Origin: Rhytidiadelphus loreus
Taxonomy: Eukaryota; Streptophyta; Bryopsida; Hypnales; Hylocomiaceae
Assembly: GCA_947034895.1 (NCBI GenBank)
Contig: OX344765.1
Coordinates: 6,453,001-6,517,000, forward strand
Direction: 5' to 3'
DNA: 64,000 nt
The position numbers were made by a program, and so were the translations under genes. Positions within the stretch are counted from its first letter, which is position 1. Every line of letters begins with the position of its first letter. The notes below the pieces were generated by a model, which saw only the letters and a list, made by a program, of their open reading frames with translations, made no database searches and was not told where the DNA came from. Of the stretch, positions 13,528 to 23,788 are shown piece after piece.

Positions 13528-16500
13528 CTACATAATTGTGCAGCGATTAGGCTTGTCCTCTGAACTGGATGTTGCTTGACTTTGCTGCGGAAATCGGGGA
13601 GACTCCTCTGGGTTGTAACTGAATTGCCCGGTGTTCAATCCATACTGCACAATGTACACAAATAACAAAAATCTACACGCTTAAAGACCACCGTCGGTAT
13701 CAATGTCTGAGACGGGAGTACTGTTGATTTCCTACATTCCCCCCACTTTGGGGGTTGGGTATCCCACAGGGGATCTTTAAGCTGCCTATAGCAGCTCGAA
13801 ATTTCCGAAAGAAACCTACGTAAACATATTCGAGGGTGTCCTCCATCAGAGCACAAGATATAGCATCCACGAGTCACCTCCTCTCATATGTCCTTGAAGA
13901 CTTCATACCTGCATCATTGTTACTGGACTTGTTCCCCTTGACCACGAGCTTCCTAAGGCACAAGGAAGTGTGATCAAAACAGTTTTCAATTCTTCGTTAC
14001 TAAAAACCTGCTTGTTACTGCTTCTCAGTTTAAAAGGGGTTTAATTTTTCTCCTTCGATAATCACCATGATTGTCAGAGAAACGTGAGGTGAGTTTAATT
14101 AATGAAGTCCTGAATCAATAAGCACCTGGGAAACAGTCTCAAAGAGAGAGGTTTTTTTTGGGGGGGGGGGAATGAACGTACCTTTTCACGCATTCTCGAA
14201 CTCCAAGCATCATTTCGAACTGGAGCGCGTGGAGGAGCTGGAGGGGCACCCCCAGGTTGAGGAGCTGCTTGATTGTTCTGGCGATTCAACAGGGGCTGCC
14301 TCGGAGAAAACTCCTCATCGCTGTCGTATCCGGGGCGAGAGTCGTGTGAAATGGCTCGTAAAGTCATTGCAAAAAATAAGCCTAAAGCCTGCACATAGAT
14401 AAACCCATGAATTTTCATCACTGGGATTGTTGGTAACCAGGCTTTCTTATGCCTAAACATTTCAATATCATTCGAACTAAACAAGGACGCAATGCAAAAA
14501 AGAGACCTCCGGTAAACGCAAATGACTATCAAACATGACAAGAATGCCAAACTCCACGTACCTCCACAATAAGCACGCCTAAAGCGACCCACTTGCAAAT
14601 ATCGAGATTGTCTTGCACAAATTTTTCCACTTTGTCCAGTTGTCCTGTTGGATCATCAGGAAGGTCCTGCGTGCAAAAGAGATGTGTGTCAATGATTCAC
14701 AGTATCAAGTGATAATTTGCCATATGTCCTAGAACACAAAAGGGAAGAAACAATATAAACTTGCAATACGGTATATTAAGGAACGTGGGTAGGACACATT
14801 TTTTTCATTTACCTTACGCCAATGCTTGTCAAAGAACAGAAAGCCAGCAAGAATAATTTGCGCTACAACCAAGACAACTTGCAGGCACAGATACTGCAAA
14901 GGCGTCGTCAAGGAGGGACATTCTCTATCTATGAAAGTTTCTCAGCAAATGACGGCAGTATAATACAAAGATGCAAACCCTTAGTCAAATAATGACGCTC
15001 TTATCCCCCCTTTAAGGACCAGGGGGAAGTCCAAATGTCCAACCAGTTGTGTGAAGATGTAATATAAAATGAAATTTAGAACAATAATTTAATGAAGACC
15101 TTCAAACAAAAGTTGTAAAACACAATCCATTAGATGGCTAAGGTAAAACAGCCCATTGTAGTCAAATGATCCATAATGGACATCTAATGATTCTATGGTG
15201 ATTTTTTAGACCAAAATCAATGTCTTTCATGATAGTTATGGAGTGATTGATGACCCCAATAGGTACTTCCAACTTTTTAGTGTTAAATTCATTGTAAGAA
15301 TTGATTTTGAGGCCTTCCATGTTAGAAAATATTGTGATTGTATTAGGTAGGTAAGATGAGCATATTGGATTCAGTTTTTGTTGGTTATGGGGGTAGCCTA
15401 CAGACTCTTTTGGGCTGATCACTTCAAAAATCCATAACAAATCCATACTTTGTTTGAAAATATATAATTTCAAATGTCCTCATTATCTCTCACATTTGTC
15501 TTCATGTGGAAAAAAAATTTGAAAAAATTCAACAATGGCATGAGGACAGACTCCTAATTCTGACCACAATGGATTGTTTTACCTTACAATTGCACCGGCC
15601 AATATTTACCAATTAAATATTGAAGCAAAAAATTCAAAACTTCTTCCAAAATTAAGTTTGGATTGAATATTTGTAATTTTCAAATGAATTTTTTCCCTTT
15701 AGATTCAAAATTTTAAGATTTAATTATGGTGATTTTTTAAGATTTTTATTTTACTTATTTTCTTGAAGTCATTTTTGAAGGGTCATTTTTTGAACTGGAA
15801 TTACTTTTTGAGGTGAGACGTACCAATACCCGCAAAAAAAATTCTTCAAAATCTATATTTAACGAAATTAAAGAACTAACCCAAGAGTCTTTTTTTAAAT
15901 GGATGAAAAAACACAATTTTGTGTACTTCAGTTGGGATGTGTTTGCTTTCATTATTCGTTCAAAATTTGAACGCCTGGTCCTTAAGAGATTATACATCCC
16001 ATTCACGAAAACCATTATTTCAACAATTGCATTACACATGAGCTTGTCTAAACATGGAATAGACAAAATACTTGGGATGGATACGCATGAGAGACAGCAG
16101 TTGTGACTGGTCTCCGCAGCAATTTGACCTGTACTAGATATCAAGAGTGTCATGATTCCAACCCCCAAGAACGCATAAATGAACCTGAATTCAACCACAA
16201 CATAACTTAGAAAGTCTGCATATGCAAAGTGCTATGTCAAATATGTTGTGAAAGATGTTTGTCATGAAAAAGCTCTGACTCTCCTCATTCCACAAGAGAC
16301 GGTATTCCTCCGAGTTGAGAACTTACCAAGGTACTGGCAATTTAGGCAGTAGGATCCTGTTCCTCTTCACAGACAGAAAAGGCCTCTTGGTCTGTTCAGA
16401 GCGCAACCCAAACCTCATAAGATCCGACTCAAAATTGCTGTCCCTCTTGATAACAACGTCTTGCTCGGGACTAGGTGAAACATCGGGTGCTTCTGATGGC

Positions 16501-17111
16501 TCAGGCTCTGATGATGGCTCTGGCTCTGGTTCAGGAGGAGCAGGAGGCGACGGAGGAGACACATCAGGACTCGGCGTTGGTGACGGAGGTGACACATCAG
16601 GAGCCGGCGTTGGTGTAGGCGTTGGTGTAGGTGTTGGTGCAGGTGTGGGTGCAGGTGTGGGTGCAGGTGTGGGTGCAGGTGTGGGTGCAGGTGTGGGTGC
16701 CGGTGTGGGTGCAGGTGTGGGTGCAGGAGTTGGAGCTGGTGTCGGAGCTGGTGTTGGCGTCGGAGTTGGAGCTGGTGTTGGCGTTGGAGTTGGAGCTGGT
16801 GTTGGCGTTGGAGTTGGAGCAGGAGTTGGAGCTGGTGTTGGAGCCGGCGTTGGAGCAGGGGTAGGAGCTGGAGTTGGTGAGGGCTCCGGTGATGGTTCTG
16901 GAGGAGGCAGAGGCGGAGCGGGGGGAGGAGTATAAGGAGGTGGTGACGGAGGTATCACCGGAGGTAGTGAAGGAGGCGGTGAGGGAGGTGGAAATTCATC
17001 GTGAAATTCTTTAAGCATCCACAACGAATATATGACAATCAACCCTCCCACCACAGCGAGCAAGAAGTTGGTGAGTTTCAGCATACATTGCAGAAACCCT
17101 CTGCAACTCAT
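13528..17111 (-). CDS. TOM2A-type tetraspanin with a Pro-rich insertion in the first extracellular loop
   Basis: Six coding exons: 17111-16327, 16184-16085, 14893-14813, 14666-14562, 14388-14182, 13644-13528; all GT-AG and in phase, 464 residues. The [13 protein letters not shown] start, the PWFIY..LGVG second membrane segment, [11 protein letters not shown] before the fourth segment, the YDSDEEF..PLL tail motif and the RCTIM end match plant TOM2A/tetraspanin-20 proteins (about 280 residues), membrane proteins known as TOM1 partners. Membrane segments: about 14-34, 263-279, 298-316, 348-369. Residues 41-215, between segments 1 and 2, are almost entirely Pro with Ser, Thr, Ala and Glu: SPPP-type at 41-78, alternating Thr-Pro/Ala-Pro at 79-171, SP/EP-rich at 172-215. 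TOM2A proteins lack this. Alternating Ala/Thr-Pro is the classic substrate for Hyp arabinogalactan addition (inference). Met at 17111 is the first ATG of the frame and matches the family start. A 5' UTR intron likely ends just upstream, with donor at 17955-17956. Confidence 0.9.
16598..16877. repeat. Minisatellite encoding Thr-Pro/Ala-Pro repeats inside the tetraspanin gene
   Basis: A 12-bp unit (GGTGTGGGTGCA on the plus strand) repeats several times near 16640-16725, followed by related 12- and 18-bp variants such as GTTGGAGCTGGT up to about 16877. On the minus strand it encodes PTPA/PTPT. The near-identical block suggests recent expansion, so length polymorphism is likely. Confidence 0.85.
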
Positions 17112-17194
17112 TTTGTTCGTTCCAATGATACTTCCTCTCGGCGGCAATGTTTCTATAGAGAGCAATCACTGTCAAAACACCAGAACAACAAGTC

Positions 17195-17511
17195 AGCGTA
17201 AAATGGCGACGCAGATTTCTTTAGAGCCAGATCAACTGAATAGGCAGAGCACACTTCAACCTCTGTAATACTACCACCTGAGGTCCCAAAGAATTCAATA
17301 TGACATGGTTTGAATGTGTGCCCAAGTGTGCTACAGTCAATCATAGTGTCGCAAGTGTAAGAAATCAGCATACAATGACGACTCAGATTTCAGATCAACT
17401 GAACAGGCAGCCACTCCAACCTCTGTAATATTACCACCTGGAATCTCAAGTGACAGAGTGAATGTGCAAGAGTTGAGCTACAGTCTATCATAGTGTAACA
17501 AGTGTGCAGGG
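17195..17511. repeat. Two tandem copies of a ~165-bp unit in the tetraspanin 5' leader intron
   Basis: Shared landmarks recur in the same order: GATCAACTGAA.AGGCAG, CAACCTCTGTAATA.TACCACCTG, CTACAGTC.ATCATAGTGT. The first copy runs about 17195-17366 and the second about 17367-17511. Both lie between the likely 5' UTR exon and the first coding exon. Confidence 0.6.
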
Positions 17512-18366
17512 CATTCTAGAATGTCGTTTTAGAAATGGCCATCATAAAGAGGTTCAAGTGTACACTCCCACGGCACAATGAGGAATTTCACCTCAACACT
17601 TCCAACCCTAATTCCATCCACCTCCTCCTAATCCTTGACGCAAACACAGCTACAGACAACCTCCTCTTCTACAAAGGTACGATGCAAGACCCCTAACTGA
17701 ACACGGATTCAAGTCCTAGGATCAATCCATCTCACGGCCAAAACGAACTAAAACACAAATTCCAGTGCATAGCAATGATTAAGCCTTCATTGAATCCTAA
17801 CAAAATACATTAACCTCATTCCCTAATCCCTGAAAGCTCCAGAAACTAAAAAAATTCCCACACACCATTCCAAATCCTCAACACCTAAAGTGGCCGGCAC
17901 TAACACAAACAAACAAAACAAACAAACAAACAATCATCAAAAATCACAGGAATTACCTACGCCACTCGAATTCGTGACCTCCTAACAAACTCCAGGGGAT
18001 CCGAAAACGCACAGAGAAAACAACTCACAGATCTCTCACCTCCAAATGAAACCCCATGGCTTGTGCTCCAAACTTCCTCCACTGTCCAATCCAAGACTGC
18101 GTCTACTCCAGAACAAGTCGCGCACTGAAAATCTCCGCACACACTGACTTTATACGCACGCAATGACGATTCCGGACAACTGCGCATATGCCGAAAAGAC
18201 CACGGCCTTGGGAAGCGCAACTGAATGCAAACACAGAGACAAGACAAGTGTAAGACGAGGAAGCTGCGGCAATGCAAATCAGAGCTTTTGTAAGCTCAGA
18301 ACAAAAGCACTGGGAATAGGGCTGGGGTCACTACTGGCCACTGGCCAGATAAGACTTGAGACTCGT

Positions 18367-18459
18367 ATTAGTCAGTAGGAAGCAATAATTAGTCAGTTGT
18401 GAGGTAGGATTAGTCAGTAGTAAGTAAGGATTAGTCTGTAGTACGTTCGATTAGTCAGT
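18367..18459. promoter_or_regulatory. Five copies of ATTAGTCAGT at 20-21 bp spacing in a divergent promoter
   Basis: ATTAGTCAGT, or ATTAGTCTGT in the fourth copy, starts at 18367, 18388, 18409, 18430 and 18450. The array lies between the tetraspanin (minus) and RPB6 (plus). Two helical turns per repeat would put all copies on one face of the DNA. The reverse complement contains TGACTAAT, close to a bZIP half-site core, but no factor can be named. A plain short tandem repeat without function is the alternative. Confidence 0.5.
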
Positions 18460-18719
18460 TACTATTGAAAACTCGTACGGGCACAGCCGACCACCACGTG
18501 GCAGATGTGCGGCGCGTCCCGACATGCCAGGTCACTCAAGTGGGGTCATCCTTTGGGATGAAGAAAGTGGATGAAAAAGTATATTGTCTCTTTTCATCCA
18601 TTTGTTGGGGATGGCGGACTTGGAAACCTAATAACTATCTCCCTTTCGCCTCATAGTCGAGTTGACAGTCTTGGTGCTTCTCGTTCTGCGCTGCGTTTGA
18701 TTCAAGAATTTTGTGAGCT

Positions 18720-20216
18720 ATGGCGGACGAAGATTACAACGATTACGACGGAGGGGATGTAGGGTGCGTGCTTTGCGTTTTGATCCGCTTCATGCGAAAT
18801 TCGCTTCTGTTTTTGCCAAATTCGCCGAATTTGTCTGTTTAGAGTGCGGAAATTGCTGGTGTTGGGGTTTAGTTCTTATTCGGGAGTAGTTAATTTGTTC
18901 TTGCGGTTCCTGATCGTGGTAATTTTGTCTCGGTGATTGTGTGGTTGGAATTTTGTTCTTTGCAGGTATGAGGAAGAGCCTCCGGAGCCCGATATTGAGG
19001 TTAGTTTGCGCCTCTCTCGAATAATGTTGGTGCACAATTTATTTGACTTACTAAGTTGTTGTCTAGGGTTGGGAGCAGTTTAGACTTCTTAATTCACTGT
19101 GTTTAGTGATACGGCGCTTCAGGAATTGGTTCCGTTTAGTAATTAGGGTTGTACGTACTGAGCTGTATATACGAACTTGGGGATGGCTACTCACTCCTGA
19201 TGACTCTGCAGGATGAGGCTGTTGAAGAGGAAGAGGAAGAGGCTCGGGATTATGACGGGCCGGAGGCCGATGTTATTACAGAAGGTCGTGAAACTCGAAG
19301 CGATAAGCCTCGGAAAACTACAAAATATATGACAAAATATGAACGAGCTCGAGTGCTTGGTACCCGCGCCCTGCAAATCAGGTTTGCACACCTTTTTTCG
19401 TTGCCCGGGTTTACTTTTGTATTACGTTTTGCACGTTGGATTTCCTGCCGATTGTTTGCTCAGAAGCAGTGTGGCTGAAAATGTGTGTAAATGGATTTAC
19501 TTTGGAAGGTCACTGACAGCACTATTGGTTACTCTTGCAGTATGAATGCGCCGGTGATGGTGAACCTGGAAGGTGAAACTGATCCTCTTGAGGTATGTGT
19601 TCTTTTAACAGTTTGAGTATCTTTCTTCTCAATTTGCTTCGACTCTAGTATGTATTGGTCGCTTGTTTGTCCCATGCGACGCAAATATGAGTCTTTGAAT
19701 ATCCTTTCAGACATGTAGCAATTGGTCATCCGACAGAATGAATAAGCTACAGTGTGCTCTTGTTGTCTTCTGGAACACTTTTTTCGGACTTTGTTTTCTA
19801 CCCAGTATCCATCTCTTGTTCCATCTTCAGACCTTCTTAGTTATCATACATTTACTCTTGTTTGTTTTGCCCCAGATTCTGAAGTATAGGTTGTAGGATA
19901 AGGTTTAGATTATGGTGTGTGAAAGGTGCTTTTAGCCTCATTTCTGAGACATGCGTGTACATAGATCGCCATGAAGGAGCTTCGGGAGCGAAAAATTCCA
20001 TTCACTATCCGCCGCTATCTTCCTGATGGGAGGTACGTCTTGTACCCTGACGACAACACAGAAAGCATTGCAAGTATTTTATTTTTGACATCTGTACAAG
20101 TCAGTTTCATTTGTAAAACCGTCATCTAATTTCCTGTTTTGTATGACTGCAGTTACGAGGATTGGGGTGTAGACGAGTTGATTGTTGAAGATTCTTGGAG
20201 GCGCCAAGTGGGTTGA
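18720..20216 (+). CDS. RPB6: DNA-directed RNA polymerases I, II and III subunit RPABC2 (RPB6)
   Basis: This is the small subunit shared by the three nuclear RNA polymerases; it stabilises the clamp region and is the homologue of bacterial omega. Six exons: 18720-18763, 18966-18999, 19212-19381, 19541-19592, 19965-20032, 20153-20216. All are GT-AG and in phase, giving 143 residues, the plant family length. The acidic N-terminus [12 protein letters not shown] and [10 protein letters not shown] lead into [20 protein letters not shown], then [26 protein letters not shown] and the C-terminal [14 protein letters not shown], all diagnostic. No defect is seen. Confidence 0.97.
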
Positions 20217-22491
20217 GAATTGCACCTCATCGTACGAATTGCACTGCTAATCCGTGCATGGATATCTGGGAACTGGATCTGTACATTGAAAGCGAAATGA
20301 CGTTTTATCAGTCTCAGTTTTTAGCCTTATTTTGTGATACTGGAAACTAGTCGCCAAATTATATACAGAGTAGACTGTCTTTTTGCCAGCTTGATACAGG
20401 GATCTGCAAACCTTGGCAATTGAATTGGCATTTTGGGGACGGCTTTTCTAGTTGTTGGAGGGTGAAGACAACACTGATTCCACCGGCTACAGCATCTTTC
20501 ATAGATTGTTTTAGACGGTATGAGATTCTGGTCGATTTGGCTATCATACACTAAGTGCCTGGAGTCATAAAGCTTACCAAACGTTTGGGTAGTCTTAATA
20601 CAGTACCAGTTCTCCCGATTTCTGAATTTTCATTACCATTTCTTAAATCTTTGACCTGAAGTCTGAAAATTATCTGGTTCGATGTACACTGAGGCGGTTT
20701 AGGAAATTAGTCCCACAAAATTTATTTATTTTTGTGGGAATTGGTACAATACTGTATCATTTCTACCACACTGATGTGTTGGAATAGTGTGACACTAATT
20801 TACCCAAGTCACACTATTTTTGAATTAGTGCAAGTTGAAATAAATTATTCTGCTTTGGACTATTTTGTATCAATTCCCACAAAAAATAAAAATATTGGTG
20901 ACACTTTCAATGATAAAATTCAGTATGGATTTGAAACATTTTCATTCAAGCCATACCATAAGTTGGGCAAAGTCTAAATGTAGACATACAAGAAAATCAA
21001 ATTATCATTTTCAACATAGTTCAAAATTGCTAGAAAATTATACTACTTCCGACCTAAAAAGATTGTCCACTTTCAATATCATGTTTTACTAGGTTATTAT
21101 AAATAGGTCATATAGAGACTTCCTTGTAGCTAATTTTATTTAGGTTGCAATGAATACACACAATGTTCTTCATTGATTCTAGTGATATAAAATTTGGAAC
21201 TTTATTTAATTATATTTTTTCCAAAATGAACAATGAAATTGACTCAAAAAATACCAACAATACTTTAGGCAGGATAAAAAACTGATAGTTTTTTATGTTT
21301 TTGCAATAAAGGGTGATAGGTGAAAAGTGAAAAGTGGGATTGGAAAGTATTAAATGTTCTACACATTGTTGTCATTACTTTTACGCTAATTGTAATTGGT
21401 TGAAAATGTCCAATCATTGGTTTTTGGATTATTTTTACATTAATTACAATTTGTTGAAAATGTCTAACCAATGGTGGCTATTACATTTATATTAATTATT
21501 GGTTGAAAATGTCCAACTAATGGTAACCATTACTTATACATTGTGAATAGTAACTTCTCATGACTTTCATACTCTTTTCTCATTCTATCACTTTGGTTTA
21601 CTATTCTTCAATCTTTTCTCTTACTCTCTGGTCATTTCTTTTCAGCTCCTTTTTTCTCTCCCTTGATCAAACCATGGAGCTAGATTCACTCTTGGCTCAA
21701 AAAGAGAGCTTCAAGAAGTGGGCAAGCACACCAAAAGCTTTCCTCAAGTCTCTTGCAAGAGCAATGTATTTAGAAAGCAACCGCCACCTTTGCATCCTTT
21801 TGAAGCCATACTCAAAACCAACAAGTCCGCCTTCTACCATGTCTTCATGCAAAAACTGGACATCACAGGCCTTCACATACTAGCTTTGGAAATGCCAATC
21901 CAACCACCTAATAACAACTATTCTCTACAAGGGCCTACGTGTGCTCCAACACTTGGTAAAGCATAGAGTTGTGGAAGGGAAAAGTCTCATTCTTTACATG
22001 TGCTATTTCTGAATGCACATGATGTGCAAGCTTCTTTTCGACCTCACAAAACACGAAGATGATCAAGTGCGGGGGGTGACCTCCACATTCCAAAGTTAAG
22101 GTTAGAAATGCTATTGGAACACTAATATACTATCTTGCACATGTGGCCATTTGCAAGGAAGCAAGAAAAAAAGTACAAGAAGAACAAAGACTTGAAGGTA
22201 AAATTCAAGTCAAGGTGGAATAGACAAAGGCTAGCTTGCATAGCCTTGAGTTTAAATCATTACAGGATGTAAAAATTGTAATTCAATGTATTGAATATTC
22301 TTTGTATATGAGTTTGACTCTATACATACTGGTATTGTAGATTTAGAACATTATTTGTGTTCTTGCTACTCTTATTTTACATGTTAGACAAAATTCAAAT
22401 GTAAGGCACATTACAAACTACTGTACAAAGCAACCAATTTTGAGTTCATTCACCCTCTTCGATCAATAATACTTAATTGTCTATTATTGTA
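20217..22491. other. 3' flank of RPB6 and AT-rich intergenic DNA
   Basis: No further gene was recognised. Around 21380-21530 a unit with TTGGTTGAAAATGTCCAA recurs three times with divergence. The frame at 21560-21883 has no recognisable motif. Confidence 0.45.
20729..20887. mobile_element. Small MITE-like inverted repeat element
   Basis: TTTTGTGGGAATTGGTACAA at the left matches the reverse complement of the right end with one mismatch over about 20 bases. An internal inverted pair (AATAGTGTGAC and GTCACACTATT) makes the element foldback-like. A further TCCCACAAAA lies at 20711. No target duplication could be settled. Confidence 0.55.
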
Positions 22492-22602
22492 AGGTAGGAG
22501 GTCTCTAAACTGATTGGATTCTAAATGCATCCCCTATCAAGGAATGAATGTCATGTTCCTTGAAATATCTATTATTGTCATTGATGAGATAGGTAGGCTT
22601 AA

Positions 22603-22843
22603 ATGCCATATTTAACTACTTTTGGACTTTGAAGGGAATTTTGGACTTTGTCCATTGGGGGATCTTCCGATGTCATAGATATCTAAAATCTAAACATGTT
22701 GTACATTTTTCAAACCACCTAGTCCAAAATCTATATCATTTCTAGATTCATAAAATCTATAGAAGTCGAAGTCTACAATTGTCTTAGATGTCCCTTTACC
22801 AATTTTGGACTTTGCAAAGTCCAAAAGTAGTTAAATATGGCAT
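22603..22843. mobile_element. TTAA-flanked MITE, 241 bp, 29-bp terminal inverted repeats
   Basis: It starts ATGCCATATTTAACTAC and ends with the reverse complement; the match continues through CTTTTGGACTTTG. TTAA lies outside both ends (22599-22602, 22844-22847). The right TTAA is shared with the next element, so two insertions used the same target. Confidence 0.75.
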
Positions 22844-22847
22844 TTAA

Positions 22848-23758
22848 CCCCTAAAGGACCATTGTCCCCTTGGGAGACAAAATGGATTTTAGGCATGTTT
22901 TTATGATCTCAATTTTTAGTGAAACTTTTTCAAACTTTCTCATAAGATAGGAAAACTTATTAGCTTTGTGGGAATATAAATTTTATTTCAATTGGTGCTC
23001 GGGAGCAAAAGTTATGGCATCTTAAACATAATTTTCATGTCACCGGGCAAAAAAGAAATCTACAAAAATTTGAAATTAATTTTTTAATTTTTTTCTTCGT
23101 AAAGACCATATTTTTGTCTACATGTAAAGCTTTTATTCATTCCATTTGGATTAGTAATGTGAAAGTTATGAACAACCTTGTTTTTCGGGCAATTGAGCAT
23201 CTTCTTGAAAAATCAACTTATAATATGCAATTTTGAATGCAATTTTCACAATTTTTCAAAAAAATTGTTCGACAAGGTTAAGTTTTATATTTAGAACAAT
23301 CTCACCATTGAGATTATTGTGTTTCAATCCCATTTTAGAGCTATTAATGATTTAATTTTTCTTTCAATCTTGGACCTACTTCTACTTAATAATTTCTTAA
23401 AGAATGAAATCGAGTGTGTGTTTTTTTAAATTTTTTTTCTAGACTTTCAACTCAATTCTTCAACACAATTTTTTTTTATTCAAGATCCATGGTGAAATTT
23501 TTTTCCACAAATGGCATTCAAAGTCATCTGAAATTGCAGGCCAATGTTCAAAAAAACTTTCTTTTTTCAACTTTGAATGCTAATATCTTCCAATCTATAT
23601 GGTCAAACTCCATGAAAATTTTACCAAATGATCCTTGACTAGTAAAGTACAACATCCTACAGATAGATTCTAAATTTTTTTTTTTTTTTGGATGAATGCA
23701 ACAGAAATGGCAGTTTTGAGTAGTTTTTGATAGAAGAATGGCCTTAGTCCTTTAGGGG
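22848..23758. mobile_element. TTAA-flanked element, family with CCCCTAAAGGAC ends (copy 1)
   Basis: The ends are CCCCTAAAGGAC and its reverse complement, flanked by TTAA (22844-22847, 23759-23762). Inside, blocks such as TTTTTCGGGCA and GAGCATCTTCTTGAAAAA match the element at 54093-55063 in the same order, so the two are copies of one family of about 0.9-1.0 kb. No transposase frame is present. Confidence 0.75.
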
Positions 23759-23788
23759 TTAAAGGGGAATTTTATAGACCTCCTACCT

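Larger units (their letters stand above)
22492..23788. mobile_element. TA-flanked MITE (AGGTAGGAGGTC ends) carrying two nested insertions
   Basis: The ends AGGTAGGAGGTCT are inverted and flanked by TA (22490-22491 and 23789-23790), a Tc1/mariner-type target. Only about 137 bases belong to this element; the rest is two TTAA-flanked elements inserted side by side. The same end motif recurs in the elements at 56615-57008 and 39597-40006. Confidence 0.65.

Noticed and set aside
16315..16935. Plus-strand Gly-Ala-Val repeat frame (GAGVGAGV)
   Set aside because: It is the antisense image of the tetraspanin Pro-rich repeat. The minus frame has membrane segments, conserved motifs and splice sites; this one has none.
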